Position numbers and translations under genes: made by a program
Assembly: GCF_005116575.1 (NCBI RefSeq)
Contig: NZ_SWCN01000004.1
Coordinates: 1 to 64,000 of the forward strand
Direction of reading: 5' to 3'
Length of the DNA stretch: 64,000 nt
DNA from: Desulforhopalus sp. IMCC35007
Lineage (GTDB): Bacteria > Desulfobacterota > Desulfobulbia > Desulfobulbales > Desulfocapsaceae
Shown here: positions 17,817 to 27,773 of the stretch, one piece after another
Position numbering within the stretch: the stretch's first letter is position 1
Layout of the letters: each line of letters begins with the position of its first letter
The notes under the pieces: generated by a model
The model's input: only the letters and a program-made list of their open reading frames with translations
The model's database searches: none
What the model was told of the DNA's origin: nothing

Positions 17817-19649
17817 TTAACGCATAACTCCCTCACCGTTCTCTTCAATTAACGGAGCCACCGGTTCATTTTGTATCAGATTGCTGTCAAAGGCTTTGTC
17901 AAGACCATCGACAGGCACTTCCTGAGTCCCCTGATCAGCGATTGATATAAGATTAGGGTCTATCTGAATCATCTCCTGCTCAACCCTTTCAATATTTCCC
18001 TGGACCTTTGAAATAATCTCAACGCCTGGATATTTTACAAGGATATTGCGTAACAGTTGTCTGGTTTCAATGAGCAGTTTTTTGCGGCTCTCAAGGTCTG
18101 TTGTCTTGGTGAAACGGATAAACAGGCCAGCTGCTTTTTTGCGATCGGCCTTCGCCGCCTCAAGTGATACTTCATTAATTTTATTTTCGGCCTTTACTCC
18201 GTATTCCGTGTCAAGAAGATTGGTAAAAACATCAATAGCCTCATCATATCGCTCACCCTTGACAAGCAGCATCCCGTTATTCCATTGATGCTGCAATTCC
18301 TGCATCTTAGCCATCTTGTCGGTTTCCTTATCCACTGCAGCTGCCAGCAACAATTCCTCATTCTTTGCTTTGACCTGTAACTGTTTGTCTGCGTCAATAA
18401 CATCTAACGGCAGAGTTTCAAGCAATTCTAAGGCCTTATCAAACTTTTTCTCAGCTCCCAGAGCATCTACCGAAGCAATAAAGGAATTGAACCATGCATC
18501 GGCGCGCGATAATGAGGATTGCCGTAAAAAATCAACATTTGAGGCAACTGCTGAATACGGATAATTTGAGAGGAACGTATCAGCCTGCCACACAGTTCTA
18601 TAGCCCTGCTGTTCTGGGATAAAACCGAGATAGTCACGTAAAAGAGAAGAATATTCTGAAAGTTCGGGGCTTCCTTCAGCGGATCTATCCAGGATGGACA
18701 GCTGTAATTTGGACCACTCTTCAAGTTTTCCCAGATTTTGATAATCTTCAGATATTTTCTTATACTGCACCTCAGCTGATTTAAAATCGCCTGATGCGGT
18801 ATAGAGGTCAGCCAGAATTTTTCTGAGTGAAACCAAATCAGTGGCCTGCTCATCGGAGTCGGACATCTGGTCCACAATCTGGCGATACACCTCCGTTGCC
18901 TTCTCTTCCTGATTCAGATAGATAAGAGCATTTCCGTATTTGATCTTGGTTTTGACATGAACCCGTGGAATTTGAAATGGCGGAATTTTAAGCCAGACCT
19001 GGACAACCTCCGAATATTCACGGCTTTCATCGTATCTGTCGATAAGTGTTTCCAGTTGAGACAGATCCGCCCCTTCTTCTCTTTTGTTCCAGCCGACAGC
19101 CTGATCCTCGGATTCCGACACCATACGCCCGCAATCTTCTTCTAAAAATTCAATATCTGCTGTCTGAAGTTTGAACAAGTCTTCACTGCTGATCTGATCG
19201 GCGGCAGATACCTCCCCAGCCTGAAGCATTTTATTGCGAAGGTCACTGTAACCATTGAGAACATCCTGCAGTCTCCTGAAACAGCGAACCATTTTTGCGG
19301 CATCATCCTCACCTACCTCCGCCCCCACAGACTTACGGTCCAGCTCTTTCCACCTGTCAAGTTTTCGCCCATATTCAAAGATTCGATCATTGACATAGAC
19401 CATTGAAGGGAGAACCACTTCAATATCTTCTTCCACAATGGGACTCTCCGGTTCCGCTCCGATATCAAGATAACGAGGCAAGGTAACCGTTTTGGCAGCA
19501 TTTGTGTCCTGGCTGGGTTGGGCTACAGGGACCTGATATGTACTACTTTTGGGAGGGGAAGGAGGTACCTTTGGCAAATCGGGAACGGCACAACCACTCA
19601 GACCTGCAATGCACATTGAAAGTGCAAAACTTTTGGCTATTTTTTTCAT
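17817..19649 (-). CDS. TPR-like repeat lipoprotein
   Basis: I take the ATG at 19649, because it starts a proper lipoprotein signal peptide (MKKIAKSFALSMCIAGLSGC, lipobox LSGC, Cys20); a longer frame to 19730 adds an implausible Arg-rich lead. The mature ~590 residues begin with a Pro-rich linker and then are almost entirely helical. Tetratricopeptide-like pairs include YGNALIYLNQEEKATEVYRQI and ADLYTASGDFKSAEVQYKKI, with coiled-coil stretches towards the C-terminus. This suggests a periplasmic scaffold attached to the outer membrane. It lies downstream of the large PBP on the same strand (157 bp between), so a link to envelope assembly is possible but unproven. Confidence 0.7.
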   Translation of the reverse strand: MKKIAKSFALSMCIAGLSGCAVPDLPKVPPSPPKSSTYQVPVAQPSQDTNAAKTVTLPRYLDIGAEPESPIVEEDIEVVLPSMVYVNDRIFEYGRKLDRWKELDRKSVGAEVGEDDAAKMVRCFRRLQDVLNGYSDLRNKMLQAGEVSAADQISSEDLFKLQTADIEFLEEDCGRMVSESEDQAVGWNKREEGADLSQLETLIDRYDESREYSEVVQVWLKIPPFQIPRVHVKTKIKYGNALIYLNQEEKATEVYRQIVDQMSDSDEQATDLVSLRKILADLYTASGDFKSAEVQYKKISEDYQNLGKLEEWSKLQLSILDRSAEGSPELSEYSSLLRDYLGFIPEQQGYRTVWQADTFLSNYPYSAVASNVDFLRQSSLSRADAWFNSFIASVDALGAEKKFDKALELLETLPLDVIDADKQLQVKAKNEELLLAAAVDKETDKMAKMQELQHQWNNGMLLVKGERYDEAIDVFTNLLDTEYGVKAENKINEVSLEAAKADRKKAAGLFIRFTKTTDLESRKKLLIETRQLLRNILVKYPGVEIISKVQGNIERVEQEMIQIDPNLISIADQGTQEVPVDGLDKAFDSNLIQNEPVAPLIEENGEGVMR

Positions 19650-19806
19650 ATGAAGTCTCGGTATTTTTTTAGGGAAACAAAGGTATAAGCCAGCCAACAG
19701 GATCCTAAAGCGAGCGGCCGCCCGCATCACCCAAGAGGCTGTTATCCCTCCAACAGGGTAAGGGAGGACATGTTTTTGTTTACCAGTTTAATTATAATTT
19801 CTTGGT

Positions 19807-22800
19807 TTACTGTACTGCTTCTCCAGTGGTTTTCCAATACGGTTCATAGATTCTCTCCGGCACAAATCTCCCGGCACTACTTTTTTTGCCAAAAGTGAGA
19901 ATCGAGGGGGTAAAACGGGAGAATTCACTGACTTCCTGGTATGGCTCAGTGACAGCCCCCCCCGAGTCCTCAGTCACCCCCAGATTTAACTGCCCAAGAG
20001 CCGGCCTTTTTATGGCAAGTCCGTTAAAAGAAAGGTCAACGGGGTCAAGTCTGCTTACGTAATCCTGCTCCTGAATGATAGCGTTTGCAATGGAACTCCA
20101 CACCGGCAATGCTCCAGCTGAACCACTGATACGGCTCGATTTACGACGCATTGGGCTGTTATCATCAAACCCTACATATACCCCTATGGCATAACCGTTA
20201 TCAAGTGTCATTGCAACTCCGTCACCTGTAACCTCGGGGAGATAACCAAAAAAAGAGGCATTGGTATAATTATTGGCCGTTCCGGTTTTTCCAAGAAGCG
20301 GTACCGAAAGACCAAGCTCTTCTATGGTATTTTTTTTCTCCTCGCCCCCTGCATCCGTTTGAGGTCGATCAAAGCTGACAATTTTATTTGCCGCTCTGCC
20401 TGTGCCAAATTTGACGATGTTTTCCAGAATGCCCCCCAGAGCAAGGCTGGTTTTAGCGTCTATAACGTTTTTTTGTGTCTGTTCCGGTTGATATAATATT
20501 CGCCCGTCTTCTGATTCAATCCGATCGATAATGGCAAGGGAATCGTTATCTTCTTCTTGCGTCTCTTCATAAAACGTAGTCACACTACCTGTGACGAGGC
20601 CTTCATACAACCGGGTTAGCTCAAAAAGGGTGACCACATTTGAACCAAGAGGAAAAGAAAGCACAGCCTCCAGCTCGCTATTAATACCAAGTTGTTTTGA
20701 CAACTGTTTAAGATAATAAAGCCCCACAGTCACGCGGAAATCATGTACTCCCGCCAATACATCAAATTCATAGGGCAGGGCATCGAGTAATTTTGCGTAT
20801 TCATGTTCGAGCTGTGTATCGGTTTTATCGATGGCAAAAGCCGTCAAGGTTCCATTGACATGTATCTGCTCCCAAAAAGCATTACGTGCAAAGCTGCTCT
20901 GCTGACTCAGATAATGAACCAGATCAATGGTATTTACTCTGATTAAACCACCAAGACCAGATTGTGACGGCATATAATAGAATTCTTTTCCTGTCTCATC
21001 TACATAAAGAGCCGCGCCAGTAGGACTTGCCATAACCTGACCGGCATCTGGAAACGGCTGATTGACAACCAGTTCTACCTGCTTCTGCCAGTTTTTTAGC
21101 TCACCACGCAGGGATGCAACGGAAAGATAACTGTTTTGCAGAAGAGATAGCCGGAAAAACAGTTCGTCGATAATCCTGTTATTGGCCTTCTTTTTCTTTT
21201 TTTCCTGTGCAATAGCCGCGCCGATATCATGGCGAAATTGACCGTAGTCCTGGCCATAGTGTAATCCCTTTAAAACCTGGTATTCATCCATCTTATCATC
21301 AAAAATAAAATCCGTTTCCAGATTCTTGACGGCAAGATGATACGCTGCTTCTCTCAGGGTTTTCTTATTCACCTGGATTCCATAACGATCGCGAATTCGG
21401 TCTCTATAAGCCCTGTATGGCTCTTCCTGTCCATCAACTATTCGAGGGGTTAGCCCAACCTGTTCCGCTACCTCATGAAATTCGTCTGTGGATAATTTAT
21501 CGCAGAGGTTTGCAAGCAACCACACTGATGCGACATTTTCCGAATGTACACCAGCCCAGCTCATTGATACCCATTCGTGGGGACTCACATGGTCAGGTCT
21601 TGGGAAATAAGGTTTGCCATGGTAGATGAAAAGATCCCTGCTGTTTTTTAGCAGATCAGCGCTATTCCAGCCAAGCTGAAGGGCTGCAGCATACACAAGA
21701 GGTTTGAACGCCGATCCCATGGTTCGCTTGGCGTGAATGGCTCTGTTATAGAACCTGTTTTCGCTGCCTCCTGCAATACTCCGGATCTTACCTTTATGAA
21801 CAACAATCGCCCCTCCCTGAACCAGTGGATATCGTTCAAGGTCTAAAAGATGGGGTTCCCAATCATCACTGACCTTTCTTACACTCACCCAGACCCTGTC
21901 TCCCACCTGCAACTCCTTGACAAGAAGATCAAGATCTTTTTTTTCGGTTTCACTCCAGAGATTCTTCCTGTACTTGACATCGGCCAGAACCAATCGCAAT
22001 AGTCCATCTGCATCAATTACTGCCTCTCCAAGTCGTTTATCCAGCTCTACTTTGATTTTGGTCTCTTTTCCAGCCCCTGCTATTTCCGTAATAGTACCAA
22101 AAAGAAAAGCGCCTTGAGTCACTTCACTGTCTCCACTATACTCAAGGGCGGTAAGTTCTTTTTGCACCTCTTCACGGGTATAGCCTCTCAGGCGTACATC
22201 CAACCTCGAGAGTTCCCTTCGCAGGGACGCCAGCGTCTCTTGCTGTAAACCTTTGTCAACAGTTGTAATTACCTTTACCCCTGACGTTGCTATATTGCTG
22301 ATCTCCTGGGCCTCAAGGGCCTCCCTTACACTGGTTGAAGAGACCGCCTCACGCACTAGCTCCATGGAGTAGTCGAGTGAATAGCCAACACGGCCCTGAT
22401 TGAAATTTATATCCATTGCCAGCGCCTGATTATAGGCAAAGCTATCAATATGTCCACTTTCTCTCATCTTGTCCAGAACGTACCTCAAGCGCACCTTAGC
22501 CCGTTGTTTTGCTTTTTCCGCCCCTTCTTCCGTTTTTTTGATAAATGGATTGTAATAGTTTGGCTGCTTCACACTGCCCGCTATAAATGCACATTCAACG
22601 AGATTGAGTTCAGATGGCTTTTTATCAAAATAGTAGCGCGCCGCCACACCTAATCCATGTCCATTGCCGCTGACATAAAACTGATTTGCATAGAATTCAA
22701 ATATTTTTTCTTTAGGGTAATGGTATTCGAGACGCAGAGCAAACAACAGTTCTTTCAGTTTGGCTTTATAGGAACGGTCTTCTCGTTTAAAGAGGTTTTT

Positions 22801-23187
22801 GGCCGTCTGTTGGGTCAGAGTACTTCCACCCTGTACAACCTTTCCTGCTTGAATGTTTTTAACCATCGCCCGGCCAATTCCACCGATATCAAAGCCAAAA
22901 TGCTCAAAAAATCGTCCATCTTCGGCAGCAACCAGTGCGTTGACAAAGTCTGAGGGGATTTCGCTGTATTTCACGTACTGTCTGTGGGCTGTATCGAAAA
23001 ACACCCCGAGCTTGGTAGTACCGTCACTATAATATACGTGACTCTCCCTGCCTAAAATGCTCTCAATGTTCTGCTCGCTGATTTCATCTCCAGGTTCAAG
23101 GACAACGAGTACATAGAGCCAGCCCGCAAGGCCACAGGTTGCCATAACAGTCAAGATAACGAGGGTAAAAAATAACTTTTTTAGCAT
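19807..23187 (-). CDS. Very large class A penicillin-binding protein (GT51 + transpeptidase)
   Basis: 1126 residues; N-terminal anchor (about 4-30), then a GT51 glycosyltransferase with catalytic Glu89 in EDGRFFEH and GGSTLTQQ (120-127). The transpeptidase has nucleophile Ser492 in GSAFKP, SEN (549-551) and KTGT (967-970). It polymerises and cross-links peptidoglycan in the periplasm. Ordinary PBP1a-type proteins are 650-850 residues. Here about 415 residues separate SxN from KTG, roughly twice the usual spacing, with the additional material around 570-860 including a Lys-rich run KKKKK near 664. There is also a non-catalytic linker (about 330-450). All catalytic motifs are intact. A divergent MltD gene shares its upstream region. 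Confidence 0.9.
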   Translation of the reverse strand: MLKKLFFTLVILTVMATCGLAGWLYVLVVLEPGDEISEQNIESILGRESHVYYSDGTTKLGVFFDTAHRQYVKYSEIPSDFVNALVAAEDGRFFEHFGFDIGGIGRAMVKNIQAGKVVQGGSTLTQQTAKNLFKREDRSYKAKLKELLFALRLEYHYPKEKIFEFYANQFYVSGNGHGLGVAARYYFDKKPSELNLVECAFIAGSVKQPNYYNPFIKKTEEGAEKAKQRAKVRLRYVLDKMRESGHIDSFAYNQALAMDINFNQGRVGYSLDYSMELVREAVSSTSVREALEAQEISNIATSGVKVITTVDKGLQQETLASLRRELSRLDVRLRGYTREEVQKELTALEYSGDSEVTQGAFLFGTITEIAGAGKETKIKVELDKRLGEAVIDADGLLRLVLADVKYRKNLWSETEKKDLDLLVKELQVGDRVWVSVRKVSDDWEPHLLDLERYPLVQGGAIVVHKGKIRSIAGGSENRFYNRAIHAKRTMGSAFKPLVYAAALQLGWNSADLLKNSRDLFIYHGKPYFPRPDHVSPHEWVSMSWAGVHSENVASVWLLANLCDKLSTDEFHEVAEQVGLTPRIVDGQEEPYRAYRDRIRDRYGIQVNKKTLREAAYHLAVKNLETDFIFDDKMDEYQVLKGLHYGQDYGQFRHDIGAAIAQEKKKKKANNRIIDELFFRLSLLQNSYLSVASLRGELKNWQKQVELVVNQPFPDAGQVMASPTGAALYVDETGKEFYYMPSQSGLGGLIRVNTIDLVHYLSQQSSFARNAFWEQIHVNGTLTAFAIDKTDTQLEHEYAKLLDALPYEFDVLAGVHDFRVTVGLYYLKQLSKQLGINSELEAVLSFPLGSNVVTLFELTRLYEGLVTGSVTTFYEETQEEDNDSLAIIDRIESEDGRILYQPEQTQKNVIDAKTSLALGGILENIVKFGTGRAANKIVSFDRPQTDAGGEEKKNTIEELGLSVPLLGKTGTANNYTNASFFGYLPEVTGDGVAMTLDNGYAIGVYVGFDDNSPMRRKSSRISGSAGALPVWSSIANAIIQEQDYVSRLDPVDLSFNGLAIKRPALGQLNLGVTEDSGGAVTEPYQEVSEFSRFTPSILTFGKKSSAGRFVPERIYEPYWKTTGEAVQ

Positions 23188-23340
23188 AAATTGAATTTAT
23201 TTTGAGCAACTGATGAATGAAAATGGTATCAAAGTGAAACGATAAACCATGTAACGTTCATAAAACTTGCAATTGCTTTCGAGTTAGAGTTTAAATACTG
23301 TCAATTATTTTCTGAGGTTAAACTCTCGCAAATGTACTCA

Positions 23341-23379
23341 GTAAAATCACATAACTCAATACATGAGTTACAATTTTAC
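23341..23379. promoter_or_regulatory. Nested inverted repeat in the PBP/mltD divergent region
   Basis: GTAAAAT (23341-23347) and TAACTCA (23352-23358) are mirrored exactly by TGAGTTA (23364-23370) and ATTTTAC (23373-23379) around a 5-base centre. It lies about 50 bases before the mltD start. Lacking a T run, it looks like an operator or 5'-UTR hairpin rather than a terminator. A weaker pair, AGAGTTTAA (23286-23294) and its complement (23318-23326), lies just upstream. Confidence 0.45.
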
Positions 23380-23429
23380 CGGTCTTTTACTGCGTACGTG
23401 GAATATTAATCCACCAAATACATTACACA

Positions 23430-25124
23430 ATGACTTTAAAATCACTGCACTTCCCTTCAATACTTCTCTGTTTCATCATCATAACATTTGTTTCTGGTTG
23501 CGCCAGTCTCGATAACTACATGGTACTCAATGATGATGAATCCAATACCTTAAGCGAACAACAAGTTCAGGATGAGACTGAAAATGATCCCGATCTTGTG
23601 GAATCTGAACCTCTTATGTGCCTCAAGGAAGAGCTTCAAGAGCTAAATCTGACGGGAATGTGGAGCCCATCACTCAGGTCGCCGATGGGTCAACTCCAGG
23701 ATGACGTTCAATATGATTTTCCAGTCGTGATCAACAAACAGGTTCAGATGTATCTTAACCTGTTTCAAGGAAAGCAGCGAAATCAATTCGCAGAATGGCT
23801 TGCCCGATCAGGCAGATACAAAACGATAATGCAAGAGCAGCTCATGGAGGCCGGTTTACCAACAGATTTGATGTATCTGTCGATGATTGAAAGCGGCTAC
23901 TATGAGCTCGCCTGCTCGCGCTCAAAAGCTGTTGGCTTATGGCAATTCATGCAGCCCACCGGAAAACAGTACAACCTCAAAGTCGACAAGTATGTTGATG
24001 AACGTCGTGATGCCATTAAATCTACTCAGGCAGCCGTCTCCTACCTTTCTGATCTCTACGACGAATTTGGCGACTGGTATCTTGCCGTCGCAGCCTATAA
24101 CGGTGGTCCTGGAACGATCAGAAATGGTTTACGCCAACATAATGTCAACGATTTTTGGGAACTTGCCTCCAAAAAGCACCTCAGCCTTGAAACAAAAAGA
24201 TATGTTCCAAAGCTTATAGCGGCACTCATTATTGCCAAGGACCCCGAACGCTATGGTTTTACGAACATCAACTATCAACAGCCCCTTGGCTATGATACCA
24301 TCACAGTGGGGCCTGGCATGCCTCTGGATGCCATAGCGCTTATCAGTGACAGTTCTTTAAAAGAAATAAAAGAACTCAACCATGAACTGAAAAACAACCG
24401 GACTCCAGTCAACCAGGTAGAATATGAAGTGAAGGTACCTGAGGCAAGAGGCACACTCGCACAGAAAAACCTTTCACGCCTTCACACTATAGCAACGACA
24501 GGGTACAAGACCCACAAAATACGTAAAGGCGACACCCTCAGTAGCATATGCAGACGCTATGACGTGAACAAGACAACCATACTGAAGGTAAATAATCTCA
24601 GAAGCAGTAAGCTCAGGACCGGATATAATCTGCGTATCCCATACAATACCTTAACATATCAGCTGCTGCCGGAAGGTTCTTCCGATGCCATGCTTGCCTA
24701 TAAAGACAGTCTTATTCTTCATCGCATAAAAAAGGGTGAAACTGTCTCTAAAATATCCCAAAAATATGGGGTTACTCCAGAGATGATTGTTGCATGGAAT
24801 GGCTTGAAAAATACCCATACAATTCGAGCAGGACAACAACTGGCCTTATATGTTGATAATGGCAACCAGGCGACAAATATTCCACAGACAGCATCCAGGA
24901 AAAACGATACAGCGAACTCCAATCTCATGGTTTTGCATTCAGAGAAAAAGAAACACTTCACTAGTAAGGAAGACCTCTTTCACTACTATAGTGTCAGAAA
25001 TGGTGATTCTTTGTGGAGTATTTCCCGAAAATTTAGTGCTTCCACGACAGATATAAAAAAATGGAATAAACTGAAATCAAACCTGATCCATCCAGGCTCA
25101 ACCCTCAAGCTTAAGAAAGGCTAG
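23430..25124 (+). CDS. mltD: Membrane-bound lytic murein transglycosylase D with three LysM domains
   Basis: 564 residues. Lipoprotein signal with lipobox VSGC (Cys24), so outer-membrane anchored. The SLT catalytic domain (about 135-245) holds Glu154 in MIESGYYEL and the family blocks GLWQFMQPTGKQY and AAYNGGPGTI. Three LysM peptidoglycan-binding repeats follow at about 361-404 (KIRKGDTLSSI), 430-474 (RIKKGETVSKI) and 519-562 (SVRNGDSLWSI). It cleaves glycan strands to 1,6-anhydro ends. It is divergent from the giant PBP, pairing synthesis and turnover of the wall around one control region. The function call is firm; the symbol follows domain order. Confidence 0.92.
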   Translation: MTLKSLHFPSILLCFIIITFVSGCASLDNYMVLNDDESNTLSEQQVQDETENDPDLVESEPLMCLKEELQELNLTGMWSPSLRSPMGQLQDDVQYDFPVVINKQVQMYLNLFQGKQRNQFAEWLARSGRYKTIMQEQLMEAGLPTDLMYLSMIESGYYELACSRSKAVGLWQFMQPTGKQYNLKVDKYVDERRDAIKSTQAAVSYLSDLYDEFGDWYLAVAAYNGGPGTIRNGLRQHNVNDFWELASKKHLSLETKRYVPKLIAALIIAKDPERYGFTNINYQQPLGYDTITVGPGMPLDAIALISDSSLKEIKELNHELKNNRTPVNQVEYEVKVPEARGTLAQKNLSRLHTIATTGYKTHKIRKGDTLSSICRRYDVNKTTILKVNNLRSSKLRTGYNLRIPYNTLTYQLLPEGSSDAMLAYKDSLILHRIKKGETVSKISQKYGVTPEMIVAWNGLKNTHTIRAGQQLALYVDNGNQATNIPQTASRKNDTANSNLMVLHSEKKKHFTSKEDLFHYYSVRNGDSLWSISRKFSASTTDIKKWNKLKSNLIHPGSTLKLKKG

Positions 25125-25191
25125 CAGGTCTGAGCCATTATCAGCTTGCTCCTTTCCTTCTTTAGAATTTTAACCCATGACAAAATGGATG

Positions 25192-25212
25192 TTGATGCCT
25201 ACCATGCATCAA
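25192..25212. terminator. Weak stem-loop after mltD
   Basis: TTGATGC (25192-25198) and GCATCAA (25206-25212) form a perfect 7-bp stem with a 7-base loop. There is no T run, so termination is uncertain; it could also be an operator for the TraB-family gene 65 bases downstream. Confidence 0.3.
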
Positions 25213-25276
25213 GCCGATTTCCAGGCTACACACGTTACTTCATTGGGACCAATTCATTTTTTACTTTAATAAAACA

Positions 25277-26479
25277 ATGCTAACCAGTGACACACCTTTT
25301 CCAGCCCATGAATACTCAAGTGACGTCCATACAGTAAGGCTTGGAGACAGAACGTTTCTCCTTGTTGGCACGGCTCATATCTCACAGGAATCTGCAGACC
25401 TTGTGAAAATGGTGATTGAACAGGAACAACCGGACTGTGTCTGCCTGGAACTCGATGACAAACGATACCAGGCTCTTACCCAGAAGAAGAAATGGGAAGA
25501 GCTCAATCTGAAAACCATCGTCAAAAATAAACAACTTTCTACCCTGCTCGTTCAGCTGCTCATGGGATCCTACCAGAAACGCATGGGAGGCAAGCTCGGA
25601 GTAACGCCTGGAGCGGAACTGCTCACAGCGGCTAATACTGCAAAAAATCTGCAGATTCCCATTTCTCTTTGTGACCGTGATGTCCGTATCACGCTGAGAA
25701 GGGCCTGGAAATCGACCTCATTCTTCAAAAAAGGCTACCTTCTCACCTCGCTTCTTGCCAGCCTTTTTGATAAAGAAGAAGTATCAGAAGAAAAACTGCA
25801 GGAACTCAAACAAAAAGATGTCCTCACAGAACTGATGGATGAGATGGGTAGTGCATTGCCTGATCTCAAACGGGTTCTCATCGACGAACGGGATATCTAT
25901 CTCAACGAGAAGATTAAATCCTCCATGGGAAAACGCATAGTGGCCGTAGTTGGTGCGGGACATATCGCAGGAATGATACGCTCTTTTGAATCTGACAATA
26001 AATCAAAACTGGAAGAGATCACCAGTATTCCACCTGTCTCAAAAGGCTATAAGATCATCGGCTGGCTTATCCCGGCTCTGATCATTGGGTCACTCGTCGT
26101 TATAGGCAGCCAGAAAGGGGCCTCTGTGGCCGGTGAGAATCTACTGTACTGGATCATGGCAAATGGTGTGCCCTGTGCCATTGGAGCGGTGCTTGCGCTG
26201 GCACACCCGCTAACCATTGTCAGTTCTTTTGTTGCCGCTCCAATTACCAGTTTGACCCCGGTCATCGGTGCCGGTTATGTCGCAGCTTTTGTACAGGCTA
26301 TTGCCTGTCCACCTGTCGTCAAGGAGTTCCAGAACGCAGGAGATGACATCAGTAGCATAAAAGGCTGGTGGAAAAATCGTCTTCTCCGGGTCTTTCTGGT
26401 TTTCCTTCTCACGGGCCTTGGCTCTGCCATTGGCACCTGGGTTGGAGGCTATGAAATTTTCACCAACCTCATTCATTAA
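25277..26479 (+). CDS. TraB/GumN-family membrane protein
   Basis: 400 residues. The N-terminal ~235 residues form a TraB domain: LVGTAHISQESADLV (about 29-43), then PDCVCLELDDKRY (54-66), and VAVVGAGHIAGM (about 222-233), i.e. the GTAH/E/GxxH pattern shared with erythromycin-esterase and TIKI folds, which suggests a metal-dependent hydrolase. The C-terminal third has about four membrane helices (GWLIPALIIGSLVVIG onwards). Archaeal/bacterial TraB and enterococcal PrgY members are linked to inhibition of peptide signals; here the substrate is unknown. ATG has no strong RBS. Confidence 0.85.
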   Translation: MLTSDTPFPAHEYSSDVHTVRLGDRTFLLVGTAHISQESADLVKMVIEQEQPDCVCLELDDKRYQALTQKKKWEELNLKTIVKNKQLSTLLVQLLMGSYQKRMGGKLGVTPGAELLTAANTAKNLQIPISLCDRDVRITLRRAWKSTSFFKKGYLLTSLLASLFDKEEVSEEKLQELKQKDVLTELMDEMGSALPDLKRVLIDERDIYLNEKIKSSMGKRIVAVVGAGHIAGMIRSFESDNKSKLEEITSIPPVSKGYKIIGWLIPALIIGSLVVIGSQKGASVAGENLLYWIMANGVPCAIGAVLALAHPLTIVSSFVAAPITSLTPVIGAGYVAAFVQAIACPPVVKEFQNAGDDISSIKGWWKNRLLRVFLVFLLTGLGSAIGTWVGGYEIFTNLIH

Positions 26480-26571
26480 TGAGGTTCACAACGAGTGGAT
26501 ATGCCAAGGCTGTTCGCTCATCTATTTAGCGATTAATGTTTGCAGTATCATACAAGGAAAAAGCAACGAAT

Positions 26572-26904
26572 ATGTCAGACAAGAAAAAAGAGCCCGTAGT
26601 TCTTAACACAAAGCAGAAACAATATCTCAAGGGCTTAGCGCATCCACTCAATCCCCTCGTACAAATAGGTAAAGAGGGCTTGAGTCCCGGACTCCTCGCC
26701 ATGACCCGTGAAGAACTGCTTCGGCACGAGCTCATCAAGGTCAAACTCAGCAATAACAGCGGTCTGGATAAGGTTGCAACCTCGGAAGAAATTGCCGAAA
26801 AAACAGAGAGTATTCTGGTGCAGCTTATCGGTAAAACCTTTGTTCTATATAAGGAAAACCTTAAAAAGCCAAAAGATAAAAGAATTTATATCCCAAAAGG
26901 ATAA
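26572..26904 (+). CDS. yhbY: YhbY-like RNA-binding protein (CRM domain)
   Basis: I choose ATG 26572 (MSDKKKEP, AAGGAA upstream) over an in-frame Met at 26536. The 110-residue product is a single CRM domain: LNTKQKQYLKGLAHPLNPLVQIGKEGLS at the start and, further on, HELIKVKLSNN and LIGKTFVLYK. CRM proteins associate with pre-50S ribosomal particles and with group II introns in plants. The usual family size is about 95-105 residues. A charged C-terminal tail (KKPKDKRIYIPKG) is typical. It converges on the YycJ-like gene. Confidence 0.88.
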   Translation: MSDKKKEPVVLNTKQKQYLKGLAHPLNPLVQIGKEGLSPGLLAMTREELLRHELIKVKLSNNSGLDKVATSEEIAEKTESILVQLIGKTFVLYKENLKKPKDKRIYIPKG

Positions 26905-27001
26905 TTATAGGTACTCTACCGGGACAGGCTTTAAAAAGGCTTTTGCTGGTTGCGAGTAATTCGCTTATTCAGCAATATTTATATGAGACCTGTCCCCTAC
27001 C

Positions 27002-27769
27002 CTACAACTGCAACAGTGGCATGGCCTCATCCTGACGTGCAATATGCAATTTCACCGTTGGCCACTGCTGCATCGATGTACCTGCAGCCTGTCTTGCGAG
27101 TTCTACTGAGTTATTTTTTTCACTCAGATGGGCAAGCACCACCTCTTGTATCGATTCTCCCAAAACATTTCGAAGAAAATCAGCGGCGTCATCATTGGAC
27201 AGATGCCCTCGACTGGAGCGCACACGCTGTTGCAGTGGCAGAGGATAGGGACCATATTTTAACATTTCCAGATCATGATTGAACTCCAGAATCACCCCAT
27301 GGCAAGATGAAAGTCTTTGTGCCATCAGATGTGAGGTCTTCCCAGTATCCGTACAATACCCCAAACGTTTATCTCCGTCCGAAATGACATAACCAACCGG
27401 ATCTGCGGTATCATGGGAAACACGAAAGGAGCGTATCTCAAGATCCTCGATTCGCAGCACATCTCCTGTTGCAAACGTCCTGACCTCAAAGAGCTTTCCT
27501 ATTTTCAAAGCAGCCGCCTCAAAGGTTCCCTCATTGATGCAAACAGGTATTCTGTATTTCCTTGAAATGACACCAACCCCACAAATATGGTCATTATGTT
27601 CATGGGTGATACAAACTGCCTTGATATCCGCCAGATCACGATTAATCGACTGCATTCGCTGCTGTAACTGCTTGCCTGAAAATCCTGCATCAATGAGAAT
27701 GGCTGTGTTGCGACTCTCGACATAAACGGCGTTGCCGCGACTCCCGCTTCCAAGAACTGAAAATCGCAT
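27002..27769 (-). CDS. MBL-fold metallohydrolase, YycJ/WalJ-like
   Basis: Start taken at 27769 (MRFSVLGSGSRGN), 4 bp after dut ends and preceded by GGGGTG; the longer frame runs into dut. 255 residues with the metallo-beta-lactamase motif THEHNDH (HxHxDH, residues 56-61) and later metal ligands in SHDTADPVGY and LEFNHDLEML. The order LGSGSxGN then HxHxDH is typical of YycJ-type exonuclease-like hydrolases, implicated in DNA repair or wall control in Firmicutes. Two zinc ions are expected. It is the last gene of a dut-yycJ pair. Its exact substrate is unknown. Confidence 0.87.
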   Translation of the reverse strand: MRFSVLGSGSRGNAVYVESRNTAILIDAGFSGKQLQQRMQSINRDLADIKAVCITHEHNDHICGVGVISRKYRIPVCINEGTFEAAALKIGKLFEVRTFATGDVLRIEDLEIRSFRVSHDTADPVGYVISDGDKRLGYCTDTGKTSHLMAQRLSSCHGVILEFNHDLEMLKYGPYPLPLQQRVRSSRGHLSNDDAADFLRNVLGESIQEVVLAHLSEKNNSVELARQAAGTSMQQWPTVKLHIARQDEAMPLLQL

Positions 27770-27773
27770 AATC

